64,000 bases of DNA from assembly GCF_004570385.1 (NCBI RefSeq), contig NZ_SPQL01000017.1, positions 38,510 through 102,509 of the forward strand. Reading direction: 5' to 3'. The notes below the pieces were generated by a model. The model was not told the origin of the DNA. It worked only from the letters and a program-made list of their open reading frames with translations, and did not search any database. Positions within the stretch are counted from its first letter, which is position 1; every line of letters begins with the position of its first letter. The DNA is from Blastococcus sp. CT_GayMR19 (GTDB lineage Bacteria; Actinomycetota; Actinomycetes; Mycobacteriales; Geodermatophilaceae). Below, one piece after another: positions 1-8,718 of this stretch. A program made the position numbers and the translations under genes.

Positions 1-702
1 GAGCCGCGGCTCGCCGGTCGCCTCCTCGGGGGTCGTGGAGACCGCGTAGTGGTTGTTCTCGACGACGAAGCAGACCGGGACCTTCCAGGCACCGGCCAGG
101 TTGAAGGTCTCGAGTACCGAGCCGATGTTGATCGCGCCGTCACCGAAGTAGGTGACCGAGACGGCGTCGGTGCCCGCGTGCTTGTCCGACCAGGCGAAGC
201 CGGCCGCCTGCGGGACGGCCCCGCCGACGATGGCGTTCGTGCCCATCGCCCCGGCCTCTTCCCACTGGAGGTGCATGGAGCCGCCGCGACCGCGGCAGTA
301 GCCGGAGGCCAGGCCGCAGATCTCGGCCATCGAGCGCTCGAGCACCTCACGAACCGAGGCTGAGAACTCGGCCCGGGGGTCGAGCCCGTCCGGTGCCACG
401 TGGCCGAAGGCCTTGGCCAGGAACTGGTGGTGCCCGCGGTGGGAGCCGGTGACCTGGTCGTCGGAGCGCAGCGAGAAGCAGGAGCCGACCGCTCCCCCCT
501 CCTGGCCGATGCTGGAGTGGGCGGGGCCGTGGATGAGCCCCTGGCCGGCGAGGTCGAGCACCTCCTCCTCGAAGGCGCGGACGAGGTAGAGCTGCACGAG
601 CATCGTCGTGAGCAGCTCCGGGGACGCCTGGTCCCAGTCCTCGTCGGTCGACGAGAGCTCCACCCAGTCGGTGGCCGGAGCGAGCGGGATGACCTTGGGC
701 AT
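1..702 (-). CDS. TPP-dependent dehydrogenase E1 component, alpha subunit (partial)
   Basis: Decarboxylating subunit of a 2-oxoacid or acetoin dehydrogenase complex; it would bind thiamine pyrophosphate and act with an E1-beta and a lipoyl E2 in the cytosol. The 234 visible residues include the TPP motif, which starts at the GDG of YFGDGAINIG and ends at VVENN about 30 residues later, and the conserved stretches HSSIGQEGG and SHRGHHQFLAK. The ATG is at 702; the C-terminus lies beyond the left edge. It follows the ABC ATPase gene by 119 bp in the same direction, so it is probably the last visible member of the transporter operon. E1-alpha of pyruvate, branched-chain or acetoin dehydrogenase cannot be told apart here; the acetoin-type (AcoA-like) is my best guess. 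Confidence 0.85.
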   Translation of the reverse strand, partial: MPKVIPLAPATDWVELSSTDEDWDQASPELLTTMLVQLYLVRAFEEEVLDLAGQGLIHGPAHSSIGQEGGAVGSCFSLRSDDQVTGSHRGHHQFLAKAFGHVAPDGLDPRAEFSASVREVLERSMAEICGLASGYCRGRGGSMHLQWEEAGAMGTNAIVGGAVPQAAGFAWSDKHAGTDAVSVTYFGDGAINIGSVLETFNLAGAWKVPVCFVVENNHYAVSTTPEEATGEPRL

Positions 703-757
703 GCGATGTCCTGATCTGTCGACGGTCGACGACTTCTGCCGGGAGGTGGCGGGTGCG

Positions 758-775
758 GCCCCCCGCTCAGGGGGC
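758..775 (-). other. GC-rich hairpin between ABC ATPase and E1-alpha genes
   Basis: Six G:C pairs (758-763 with 770-775) around a 6-nt loop, in the 119-bp gap inside the minus-strand gene series. There is no T-tract, so it is not a classical terminator; it could be an mRNA processing or stability element, or simply chance in GC-rich DNA. Confidence 0.25.
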
Positions 776-821
776 GCCGCGCCGGACCGGGGCCGCGTCG
801 TGCTCCCGGCCCGGCGGGGGC

Positions 822-1928
822 TCATTCGTAGACCGCCTCACCGGTGACGGCGTCGAAGAAGTAGAGCTTCTCGGGCTTGTAGCCCATGAAGACCGGGACG
901 TCGATGTCCTCGTTCTGGATGGTCCCGAGCTCGGTCTTGACCAGGATTCGTTCGTCGCCCACGCGGACGTCGACGATCTCCACATCCCCCAGCGGCTGGA
1001 CGGCGTAGATCCGGCCGGCAATGGGGTGGGCCGCGTCGGGTGTCTGCGAGAGCCGCAGCGCCTCCGGGCGGATGCCGATCTGGACCTTGCCGTCGGTGAG
1101 ACGGGCGTTGGACAGTGCCGCCGCCTGCCGGTCCGGGATGGCGATGGTGTACTCCGGCGCGCGGGCCACCAGGCCGCCGTCGGCCGTCTGCACCTCGGCG
1201 TTGAGGACGTTCATGGGCGGGTCACCGATGAACGTGGCCACCCAGACGTTGGCCGGCCGGTTGAAGATCTCGTGCGGTGTGGCGACCTGCTGCAGGACGC
1301 CATCCCGCATGATCGCGATGCGGTCGGCCATCGACATGCCCTCGAGCTGGTCGTGGGTGACGTAGACCGTCGTGGTGCCCAGGGTCTTCTGGATGTGCTT
1401 GAGCTCCCCGCGCATGCGGGCCCGCAGCTTGGCGTCGAGGTGCGCGATCGGCTCGTCGAAGAGGAACGCCTTGGGCTCGCGGACCAGGCAGCGCCCGATC
1501 GCGACGCGCTGCTTCTGCCCGCCCGAGAGCTGCGAGGGCCGCCGGCCGAGCAGGCGCTCGATCTCCAGGATGGCCGCGGTCTCCTTCACCCGGCGGTCGA
1601 TCTCGTCCTTCGACATCTTCCGCAGGCGCAGCGGGTTGGCCATGTTGTCGTAGACGGTCTTCTGCGGGTACAGCGCGTAGGACTCGAAGACCATGGCGAT
1701 GTCCCGGTGGCGCGGCTCCAGCTCGTTGATCCGCTGCCCACCGAGGGAGATCTCGCCCTCCGAGATGAACTCCAGGCCGGCGATCATCCGGAGGGACGAG
1801 GACTTCCCGCACCCGGACGGGCCGAGCAGGCAGAGGAATTCCCCGTCCCGGATGTCCAGGTTCAGGTTCTTGACCGCTTCGACCTGGTCGTACCGCTTCC
1901 AGACGTTGTTGAACGTCAGCGCTGCCAC
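822..1928 (-). CDS. Carbohydrate ABC importer ATP-binding protein (MalK/UgpC type)
   Basis: Cytoplasmic ATPase that powers the adjacent importer. In order: Walker A GPSGCGKS at 36-43, signature LSGGQ at 134-138, Walker B FLFDEP at 155-160, switch His at 192, then a C-terminal regulatory TOBE/OB region from about 240. The 368-residue length is normal for the MalK/UgpC family. Two positions differ from the textbook pattern: the Q-loop reads VFESYALYP, with Glu 82 where Gln is usual, and the D-loop reads IAHLDAKLR instead of LSNLDAKLR. As I recall, some related sugar/glycerol importers share these changes, so they may be subfamily marks. Located downstream of two permease genes and upstream of E1-alpha. 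Confidence 0.93.
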   Translation of the reverse strand: MAALTFNNVWKRYDQVEAVKNLNLDIRDGEFLCLLGPSGCGKSSSLRMIAGLEFISEGEISLGGQRINELEPRHRDIAMVFESYALYPQKTVYDNMANPLRLRKMSKDEIDRRVKETAAILEIERLLGRRPSQLSGGQKQRVAIGRCLVREPKAFLFDEPIAHLDAKLRARMRGELKHIQKTLGTTTVYVTHDQLEGMSMADRIAIMRDGVLQQVATPHEIFNRPANVWVATFIGDPPMNVLNAEVQTADGGLVARAPEYTIAIPDRQAAALSNARLTDGKVQIGIRPEALRLSQTPDAAHPIAGRIYAVQPLGDVEIVDVRVGDERILVKTELGTIQNEDIDVPVFMGYKPEKLYFFDAVTGEAVYE

Positions 1929-2025
1929 GACGACTCCTTGACCGGCTGGTGAGGGGTGGAGAGGGGATGACTGCTGGTGAACGGCGGCGGGCCGCCGGGG
2001 TGCGTGCGGGGCGGTCGGGCGGGAC

Positions 2026-3000
2026 TCACTGCTTCACCGCGCCCATGGTCAGGCCTTGGACCATGTACTTCCGGATGACGATCCCGAGCAGGAGCATCGG
2101 AGCGACCGTGACCATCCCGGCCGCCATGATCTGGCCCCACTCGATGCCGGAGGCCGACTTCAGGCCCTGGGTGGCCACCGGGAGCGTCTTGGCCGCCTCG
2201 CCGCCCATGACGGCCGCGAAGATGAAGTCGTTCCAGGCCAGCAGCACGCAGAGGACGACGACGGCGGCGAGGCCGGGCGCGACCAGCGGGATGATCTTCC
2301 AGAGGGCCTGCCAGCGGGAGTGGCCGTCGACCATGTAGGCCTCCTCGATCTCGTAGGAGACCGCGTCGAAGAAGCCCTTCAGGATCCAGATGGCGAACGG
2401 CAGGTTGAAGACCGTGTAGGCCAGGATCAGCGCCGGCAGCGTGTTCAGGAGCTGGAAGTTCTTGAAGATCGCGTAGAGCGGCACCGTCACTGCGACGACC
2501 GGTGCCATGCGGGTCGAGATGATCCAGAAGTAGAGATCCTTCTTGCCCCGGAAGCGGCCCCGGGAGATGGCGTACGCCGCCGTGGTCCCGAAGACGACGG
2601 AGATGATCGCGGAGGAAAGGGCGGCGATCAGGCTGTTCATGAAGTAGCGCTCGAACTCGCCCTGCGCGAAGAGGTCGGTGTAGTGCTGCGTGGTCGGGGT
2701 GAAGGCGATCAGCTTCTCGGCCGCGCCCCCCCAGTCCCCCTCGGCCGGCAGCGAGAACGCATCCCCCTTGGCCTTGAAGGACGAAGTGATCATGATGTAG
2801 AAGGGCGCCAGCGTCCAGATGACGTAGAGCGTCAGGAACGTCGAGATCGCGATGCCGACGATGCGGCTGCCGCGACCGCGGACCACCTGGTCCCGGGCGT
2901 CGACGGCGGGGCCCGGCACCAGGTCGTCGTCCTTCACGGCGGCCCGGTCGTCCTGGATCTCGGTGGAGCCGGCCTCGGTGGCCGTGCGCGGGTTCGTCAT
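2026..3000 (-). CDS. Carbohydrate ABC transporter permease, MalG type
   Basis: Inner-membrane permease of the importer, 324 residues. A 55-residue hydrophilic N-terminus precedes the first membrane segment (IVGIAISTFLTLYVIWTLAP). The MalG-type EAA loop reads EEAYMVDGHSRWQALWKIIP and would dock onto the ATPase; about six membrane segments can be seen. The ATG at 3000 overlaps the stop codon of the upstream permease by one base (TGATG), so the two are translationally coupled. The unusually long charged N-terminal tail has no assigned role. Confidence 0.92.
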   Translation of the reverse strand: MTNPRTATEAGSTEIQDDRAAVKDDDLVPGPAVDARDQVVRGRGSRIVGIAISTFLTLYVIWTLAPFYIMITSSFKAKGDAFSLPAEGDWGGAAEKLIAFTPTTQHYTDLFAQGEFERYFMNSLIAALSSAIISVVFGTTAAYAISRGRFRGKKDLYFWIISTRMAPVVAVTVPLYAIFKNFQLLNTLPALILAYTVFNLPFAIWILKGFFDAVSYEIEEAYMVDGHSRWQALWKIIPLVAPGLAAVVVLCVLLAWNDFIFAAVMGGEAAKTLPVATQGLKSASGIEWGQIMAAGMVTVAPMLLLGIVIRKYMVQGLTMGAVKQ

Positions 3001-3956
3001 CAGACCAGTTCCTCGTCCTTCTTGGCCGGGTTCTCCTCGCGCTCCTCGAACCTGTTGACCACGAGCTTGCCGAACAAGATCGTCACGAGGAGCAGCGTCA
3101 GCGCGATCGACGCCCCGTAGCCGAGTTCGAAGAAGCTGAACGACTGTTCGTAGAGGTAGAGCGGGAGGATCTTGGTGCTGTTCGCCGGCCCTCCACCGGT
3201 GAGCGCGATGAAGTGGTCGATGATCCGGATGTTGTCCATGAACCGGAGCAGGATCGCGATCATCAGCGAGCCCTTGATGGCCGGCAGCGCGACCTGGAAG
3301 AAACTGCGGACCGGGCCCGCTCCGTCCATCCAACTGGCTTCCATCTGGTCCTGGGGCACGAGCTTGAGGCCGGACAGCACGATGAGGGCGACCAGCGGGG
3401 TCCACTCCCACACGTCCACGGCGACGATGGCCCACAAGGCGATGTCCGAGCTGCCGAGGATGGTCCCCTCGTCGAGCAGGCCCAGGCTGCGCAGGATCCA
3501 GAAGTACCAGCCGAAGGTGCCGTTGTAGAGGTACTGCCAGAGCAGCCCCGCCACGACCGGCGCCATCATCATCGGCATCAGCAGGATGGTGATGAGCAGC
3601 TTCTCGTGCTTGGACCGGTTGAGCAGGATCGCCAGCAGCGTGCCGAGCCCCACCTCCAGGACCATCGATACGACTGAATACTTGGCGAGGATGCCCCAGC
3701 TCTCCCAGTACTGGGAGTCGCTGAACATCCGCGACCAGTTGTCGAAGCCGACGAACTCGTTCGGTGCGCCCGGCGCGAGGCCGACCGCGTTGAACGACAT
3801 GTAGATCAGCCACACGAACGGGTAGATGCTGAGCAGCGCCAGGAGGATCACGGCGGGCAGCAGTAGCGGTGCCAGGTAGCGGCGTGGCGTCGGCTTGTTG
3901 GGGCCGGATGGATCCACGCCCGCGCTCGTGCCGCGGGCCGCGGTGTTCACAGCCAT
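3000..3956 (-). CDS. Carbohydrate ABC transporter permease, MalF type
   Basis: Partner inner-membrane permease, 318 residues, with a first membrane segment near residues 30-50 (YLAPLLLPAVILLALLSIYP) and the coupling EAA-like loop around MEASWMDGAGPVRSFFQV. The start chosen is ATG 3956 preceded by GAGGAGAAG; an in-frame upstream extension has no membrane-protein character. It lies 44 bp after the binding-protein stop and overlaps the next permease, giving the order binding protein, MalF-like, MalG-like, ATPase. Confidence 0.92.
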   Translation of the reverse strand: MAVNTAARGTSAGVDPSGPNKPTPRRYLAPLLLPAVILLALLSIYPFVWLIYMSFNAVGLAPGAPNEFVGFDNWSRMFSDSQYWESWGILAKYSVVSMVLEVGLGTLLAILLNRSKHEKLLITILLMPMMMAPVVAGLLWQYLYNGTFGWYFWILRSLGLLDEGTILGSSDIALWAIVAVDVWEWTPLVALIVLSGLKLVPQDQMEASWMDGAGPVRSFFQVALPAIKGSLMIAILLRFMDNIRIIDHFIALTGGGPANSTKILPLYLYEQSFSFFELGYGASIALTLLLVTILFGKLVVNRFEEREENPAKKDEELV

Positions 3957-4000
3957 GCTGAGCTCTTCTCCTCGTCCGGCGGACTGGGGTGTCGGGCGGC

Positions 4001-5545
4001 CTAGACGCCGTGCAGCTCGTCGACCTGGGTCTGGATCGCCTTGGCGGTCTTCTCCGGGTTGTTGTCGCCGGCGCACATCTTCTGGATCTCGTTGGCCACG
4101 ATGGTCACGTACTGGTTGAACTTCGGGATCTTCGGACCGAGCACCGCGTTGGGGTCCGCCATGCCGACGTTGACCGCGGGGAAGGTCAGCGCGTTCGGGT
4201 AGTCCGAGGGGCCGACGCGACCGGTGTCCCCGGTGCCGTAGGGCGTGCCCTGCGCCGCCTCGATGTCCGGCACCTCGCCGACGGCAGCGCGCGTGGGAGC
4301 ACCACCGGCGACCTTGAGGTTCTCCGTCTGCACGTCCAGGCTCGTCGCCCAGATGATGAACAGGTAGGCGGCTCGCTTCTGGTCCTCGGAGGCCGCCGCG
4401 TTGATGGAAATGCCGCCGATGCCGCAGTTGGTCCCGTTGACGAGGTCGCCCTTCCCGACCAGGTACTCCTTGTCACCCTTGGGGCAGATGTCGTAGGCGG
4501 TCTTGCCGCCGCCTCCCGCGTTGGCCGGGTCCTCGAAGGACGCGGCGAACTCGTGGAACTGCGGGACCATGGCGATCTTGCCGGCGTTGTAGGCGTCGGC
4601 CACCTCCACGGTGCCGAGCGACAGCGCGTCGGGCGTGGACTGGTCGAAGAGGGCTTTGTAGAGCTCCAGGCCGCGCACCGACTGCTCGTCGCCCCATCGC
4701 GTGGGTCCGGGCTCCTTGGAGCCCTGGACGTCGTCGATGTCGAATTCCCGCCACTGCCCGTGCGAGTACAGGATCCGCTGGATGTCCAGCTGGGTGGTCC
4801 AGGCGAACTGGCCCAGGTGCAGCCCGACCCCGAACGGGACGCCCGCGTCCTTCGCGTGCAACTGGTTGAAGAAGGTGGCGAACTCCAGCACGTTCTTCCA
4901 GGTCGTGTCGGGCCCGTACTCCATGGGGTAGCCGAACTCGTCCTCGAACTGCCCGGAGTACTGCTCGAACAGGTCGCGCCGGTAGCAGAACACCGAGTCA
5001 GCGGCGTCGTAGGGCAGGCCGATGAGCCGGTCGCTGTAGGCGAAGCTGGCCACGTCGAGGTAGTTGGGGTACCACGCCTCCTCGCCGTAGCCACCCTCGA
5101 TCTGCGGGAGCGAGTCGTCCTCGAGATAGGGACGGAGGTCCTCGAAGAAGTCGGCGATGACGGACGTGACCGGCTTGTCCTGCGTGTAGACGAGGTCGTA
5201 GGCCGTGCCACCGGACCGCAGGTCCAGCTCCGCCTTCTGCAGCATGACCGGAAGATCGTTCTGCAGGATCTCGACGTCGATCCCGGTGAGCTTCTTGAAG
5301 TCACCGCGGTCGACGATCGCCTTGATGCCGCTCGACGGCGGGGTGTTCTCCGTGATGAAGGTCAGCTTCTTCCCGTCGTACTGCTTCCACTTCTCCGCGT
5401 CGTTGGCGAAGGTGCGGTTCGCGTTGCCGCTGCCCGTCTCACTGCTGCACCCCGCGAGCAACAGCGCCGCCCCGGCGGCGCCGCCGAGGAAGCTGCGACG
5501 GGAGAAGCCCCTGGAGGCGAACGGGGGGAGGTACAGCTCGGACAT
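4001..5545 (-). CDS. Extracellular solute-binding lipoprotein, family 1, with Tat-type signal
   Basis: Substrate-capturing lipoprotein of the importer, 514 residues. The N-terminus carries a twin-arginine motif SRRSFLGG (Arg 16-17) followed by a hydrophobic stretch and the lipobox LLAGC with lipidated Cys 33, so it is probably exported folded by Tat and anchored outside the membrane. The mature part resembles family-1 sugar or polyamine-type binding proteins, but no substrate can be named. ATG 5545 has a strong ribosome site (GAAGGAG). A VOC-family gene precedes it and an E1-alpha gene follows the transporter, pointing to uptake of a small polyol, sugar or similar carbon source. Confidence 0.9.
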   Translation of the reverse strand: MSELYLPPFASRGFSRRSFLGGAAGAALLLAGCSSETGSGNANRTFANDAEKWKQYDGKKLTFITENTPPSSGIKAIVDRGDFKKLTGIDVEILQNDLPVMLQKAELDLRSGGTAYDLVYTQDKPVTSVIADFFEDLRPYLEDDSLPQIEGGYGEEAWYPNYLDVASFAYSDRLIGLPYDAADSVFCYRRDLFEQYSGQFEDEFGYPMEYGPDTTWKNVLEFATFFNQLHAKDAGVPFGVGLHLGQFAWTTQLDIQRILYSHGQWREFDIDDVQGSKEPGPTRWGDEQSVRGLELYKALFDQSTPDALSLGTVEVADAYNAGKIAMVPQFHEFAASFEDPANAGGGGKTAYDICPKGDKEYLVGKGDLVNGTNCGIGGISINAAASEDQKRAAYLFIIWATSLDVQTENLKVAGGAPTRAAVGEVPDIEAAQGTPYGTGDTGRVGPSDYPNALTFPAVNVGMADPNAVLGPKIPKFNQYVTIVANEIQKMCAGDNNPEKTAKAIQTQVDELHGV

Positions 5546-5665
5546 GGAGTCTCCTTCTCGACGTGGACCCACGGGGGCACAGGGGTGGCGCAGCGACACA
5601 ACGGCCGACCGTGGACGGTCGCCGGGGATCAAGGGGAGGAGTCCGGTCCCCGAGGGCCGGAGGGG

Positions 5666-6250
5666 TCAGGGAACCGGCGCGGCCTGCGGCGAACCGCCGC
5701 CGATCAACGTCTCGGCAGCGTGCAGCGGGTTGAAGAGCCGGGTCTTCCCGCTCTGCTTCGCCTCGTTGTCGTAGGTGGTGCCGTTCGGCGCGGAGACCAC
5801 CTCGAGCTGCTGACCCCAGGGGGCCATGAAGTAGCACCAGGTGAGGCCCAGGTTCGGGCCCTCCGTGTACGCGGTCGGCTCACCGAGGACCTCGACTCCG
5901 TTCTCCCGCAGGAAGGAGATCGCGGCGTCAATGTCCTCGACGTAGAAGGCCAGGTGGTGGCCGCCGATGTCGCTGTTCTTGGGGGGCGTGCGGTTCTGGT
6001 CGGGCGACTCGTACTCGAAGACCTCGAGGTTGGTGCCGTTGCCCAGGCGCAGGTAGCGGAACTCCTTGATGACCGACCGCGGGTGGACCCGCAGGTGCTC
6101 GGCCATCCAGTCGTCGTCGGCCTTGAAGTCGGTTGCCGCCGTATACAGGGTCTCGGCGCCGAGGATGCGCTCGAAGAAGTCACACGCCTCATTGATGTCC
6201 GGCACCGTGAAACCGATGTGCTCCATCCCGCACATGCCCGGCATTGGCAT
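5666..6250 (-). CDS. VOC-family (glyoxalase/dioxygenase fold) metalloprotein
   Basis: A 194-residue protein with two beta-alpha-beta-beta-beta modules. Candidate metal ligands sit where the family has them: His 11 (MEHIGF), a Glu in LEVFEYES near 76-81, His 98 or 99 (GGHHLAFYVED) and Glu 150 (QLEVVS). VOC enzymes isomerise, cleave or epimerise small carbonyl or aromatic compounds; the actual reaction is unknown. It starts at ATG 6250 after GGAGGTCGG, is the first gene of the importer series, and lies 121 bp downstream of a palindromic site at 6371-6390. Confidence 0.85.
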   Translation of the reverse strand: MPMPGMCGMEHIGFTVPDINEACDFFERILGAETLYTAATDFKADDDWMAEHLRVHPRSVIKEFRYLRLGNGTNLEVFEYESPDQNRTPPKNSDIGGHHLAFYVEDIDAAISFLRENGVEVLGEPTAYTEGPNLGLTWCYFMAPWGQQLEVVSAPNGTTYDNEAKQSGKTRLFNPLHAAETLIGGGSPQAAPVP

Positions 6251-6370
6251 CGTCCGACCTCCGCGTCTCGCTGATCTCAGTGGCTGCGAGGGGGGGATTC
6301 CGGCCCCGGAAGGGACCGTGACCTCAGTCACTCGCTGCGGAGGACCGTAATTTCGCGCTCCCGACCGGCC

Positions 6371-6390
6371 TATGGGGAGAACCCCCCATA
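6371..6390. promoter_or_regulatory. Palindromic operator-like site 1 (GGGG-N6-CCCC)
   Basis: TATGGGGAGAACCCCCCATA: 7-bp arms TATGGGG/CCCCATA around a 6-bp core, 121 bp upstream of the VOC start. The same pattern recurs at 8591-8610 and 13300-13319, always next to catabolic genes, so it is likely a binding site for one dimeric regulator. Confidence 0.6.
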
Positions 6391-6404
6391 CGTTCCTCGC
6401 GGGC

Positions 6405-7217
6405 TCAGGCGACCGGGTCGTCCGGTCCCCAGGACCGCAGCCGCAGCTGTCGCGCGGCGCTGTCGACGGGCAGCTCGGGAAGGGCGCCCGCGAAGTCGAC
6501 GCCGGCCCGCAGGAACCGGCCGGACCACCCGTCGAGCCGTCCCTCGGCCGCGGCGCAGACCAGGTCGACGACGTGCTCGGGAGCGGTCCACTCGGTGTGG
6601 TCCCGCCACTTGGGCATGGCGCCGGTCATCTCGGTCTGCACCAGCCCCGGGGCGATGTTGAACGCGTACACGCCGGTGCCGGCCAGGGAGGCGGCCAGCG
6701 CCTCGGTCAGCCGGATCTGGCCCGCCTTGCCCACGGAGTAGGCGGAGTACTCCGGAACCGCCCGGGTGCCCATACCGCTGGCCAGGTCGACGACCCTGCC
6801 GCGGCCGCGCTCGACCATCGCGGGCACCACGGCGGAGATGAGGAGCTGCGGGCCTCGGATGTGGCTCTCGACGACGGCCCACCACTGGTCGCGGTCGGCT
6901 GCCCAGACCGGGACCTCGGCGGCGTCGATGAGCCCGGCGTTGTTGACGAGGAGGTCCACGGGACCGAGCTCGTCGACGACTCGGGCCACGGCCGCGTCGA
7001 CGGCCGCGGGATCGGCGACGTCCGCAGCCACCGCGATCGCGGGGCTCCCGGTGGCGTCCCCGATCTCGGCCATCGCGGCGTCCAGGCGCTCGGCGCCGCG
7101 GGCCAGGCCGGCGACCGCGGCGCCACGAGCGGCGAGGGCGTGCGCGAGTCGGCGTCCGATCCCCGTCGAGGCTCCGGTGACCAGGGCGATGTGTCCGTCA
7201 AGCGGTCCTGCGGGCAT
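6405..7217 (-). CDS. Short-chain dehydrogenase/reductase (SDR)
   Basis: A 270-residue NAD(P)-dependent oxidoreductase of the classical SDR type. Nucleotide motif TGASTGIG at 14-21, NNAG at 92-95, catalytic Ser 147 (ASGMG), Tyr 160 and Lys 164 (YSVGK). The C-terminal tail is longer than in typical 250-residue members. ATG 7217 is preceded by GAGAGGA. It sits between the LVIVD-repeat gene and the importer operon on the same strand and probably oxidises an alcohol intermediate of the same pathway; the substrate is unknown. Confidence 0.9.
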   Translation of the reverse strand: MPAGPLDGHIALVTGASTGIGRRLAHALAARGAAVAGLARGAERLDAAMAEIGDATGSPAIAVAADVADPAAVDAAVARVVDELGPVDLLVNNAGLIDAAEVPVWAADRDQWWAVVESHIRGPQLLISAVVPAMVERGRGRVVDLASGMGTRAVPEYSAYSVGKAGQIRLTEALAASLAGTGVYAFNIAPGLVQTEMTGAMPKWRDHTEWTAPEHVVDLVCAAAEGRLDGWSGRFLRAGVDFAGALPELPVDSAARQLRLRSWGPDDPVA

Positions 7218-7275
7218 GGCGATGTCCTCTCCGGTGATCGGGGGCGACCGGCATGGCCGGGCGTTTCAGCGGTCA

Positions 7276-8574
7276 TCACGAGCCCTCGTACTGGAGGACG
7301 TAGAGGCCCGCGTTGTAGTCGGTGACGTACAGGACGCCGTCCGCGTCGACGAACACGTCACAGCTCTGGATGACCCGGGGCCGGCCGGGACGCGTATCGA
7401 ACATCCGCCGAGGAGGCGGCGGGACGAAGGCAGCGACCTCCCGCGGGCGGAAGGGGTCGTCGAGGTCGAACACGCGGACGCCGGCGTTCTGGTACGTGGC
7501 GAACACGAGCCGCTCGCTGACGAAGCTGCCCGGCCGGTTCTCGTGCAGGTTGTGCGGTCCGAAGTGCGCGTCCTTGGCGCAGTAGTCGATCTCGGCGGGC
7601 GTGGGAAAGGTGGAGATGCTGACCGGGTTGGCCGGTACCCGCACGTCGAAGACCCAGGTGTACTTCACCTGGTCGGCGCAGTCGTCGGCGATCCCCTCGT
7701 CGGCGACGACCAGGAGGTCTCGCCCCGGCAACGGCAGGGCGGTGTGCGTCCCGCCGCCGAACGGGGGGCACCAGTTGCGATGCACCAGCAGCTCTGGCCG
7801 GGTCGGGTCCGAGACGTCGTGAACGGTCAGCCCCCCGTCCCGCCAGCAGCCGTAGGCGACGTCGCCGGCCACGATCGCGTGGTGCAGCCCGTACCGGTGC
7901 TCCCGAGGCCACGTCGGTCGTTCGCCGCGGGCCAGGTCCATGCCCGGCAACCACGAACTGCCGGCCAGACGGGGCCGCGCCGGGTCGGCCATGTCGATCG
8001 TGACCAGCACGTAGTCGGAGAACCCGTGCAGCAGCGCGGACGCATAGGCCCACCGGCCGCCGACGTACCAGATGCGGTGCAGGCCGAACCCGTCGACGGA
8101 CAGCGAGCCGACCTGCCGTGGGGCCGCCGGATCCGCGAGGTCGTAGACGCGCATCCCGGCGGAGTACTCGGCCGGTGGGTTCTCCCCGAGGACCTCGCCG
8201 ACGGGCCGTCCGTAGTAGGACGCCTCGTCGGCGAAGGCCGGTGCCGCGAACAGGTCCACGGCGTCGATCACCAGCAGCAGGCCGTCGGCGACCTGCAGGT
8301 GCAGGTTCCACGTACCGGGCGCAGCGGGGAGGAAGCCGACGGCGTGGGGGTGCCGGGGATGCCGGACGTCCAGGATCGTGACCCCACCGGAGAACATGTG
8401 ACCGACGTAGGCGTGACCGTCGTGCACCATCACCTGCACGCCGTCCCCGCGCCCGCCCTGGTCGGTGTGGCCCAGGAAGCGCAGCCCGTACGCGAAGTCG
8501 GGGATGTCGACGCTGCCTGCGCCGGCGGTGCTCAGCGGTACACCGTCCCTCGACACAGCGGCGATTCTGCCCAT
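7276..8574 (-). CDS. LVIVD-repeat beta-propeller-like protein
   Basis: A protein of about 432 residues made of repeated units with the pattern 'aY.ad...Gv.v.Dv.dP..P' (for example GGVTILDVRHPRHPHAVG, AGVRVFDLDDPFRPREVA, AGLYVLQYEG), typical of LVIVD-repeat propellers. Catalytic residues are not obvious; such proteins may be scaffolds or substrate-binding partners. No signal peptide is visible. The start is uncertain: ATG 8574 has no clear ribosome site and lies directly after a palindromic regulatory site, so a GTG nearby is possible. It is divergent from the alpha/beta hydrolase gene, sharing a 144-bp promoter region. Confidence 0.75.
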   Translation of the reverse strand: MGRIAAVSRDGVPLSTAGAGSVDIPDFAYGLRFLGHTDQGGRGDGVQVMVHDGHAYVGHMFSGGVTILDVRHPRHPHAVGFLPAAPGTWNLHLQVADGLLLVIDAVDLFAAPAFADEASYYGRPVGEVLGENPPAEYSAGMRVYDLADPAAPRQVGSLSVDGFGLHRIWYVGGRWAYASALLHGFSDYVLVTIDMADPARPRLAGSSWLPGMDLARGERPTWPREHRYGLHHAIVAGDVAYGCWRDGGLTVHDVSDPTRPELLVHRNWCPPFGGGTHTALPLPGRDLLVVADEGIADDCADQVKYTWVFDVRVPANPVSISTFPTPAEIDYCAKDAHFGPHNLHENRPGSFVSERLVFATYQNAGVRVFDLDDPFRPREVAAFVPPPPRRMFDTRPGRPRVIQSCDVFVDADGVLYVTDYNAGLYVLQYEGS

Positions 8575-8590
8575 CGGCGGACCGGCGACA

Positions 8591-8610
8591 ACCGGGGGAA
8601 GTCCCCCATG
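8591..8610. promoter_or_regulatory. Palindromic operator-like site 2 (GGGG-N6-CCCC)
   Basis: ACCGGGGGAAGTCCCCCATG: a perfect 14-bp inner palindrome (8594-8607) in the divergent region between the LVIVD-repeat gene and the alpha/beta hydrolase gene. Same half-site and spacing as the sites at 6371 and 13300. Confidence 0.6.
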
Positions 8611-8718
8611 TCGGGAGGTCACGGCCGGGCGTTCACTGATCCGCGCGCCGCTGACGACGGGCGTCAGGTGGTCGCGCACCCGAGTCAGGGCCGATCCGGC
8701 CCTCCGAGAGGGGACGAG

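Noticed and set aside
1949..3120. Long plus-strand reading frames opposite the permease genes
   Set aside because: They mirror the minus-strand transporter genes and have Arg/Gly/Asp-rich compositions typical of antisense frames in GC-rich DNA; similar frames across the window were treated the same way.
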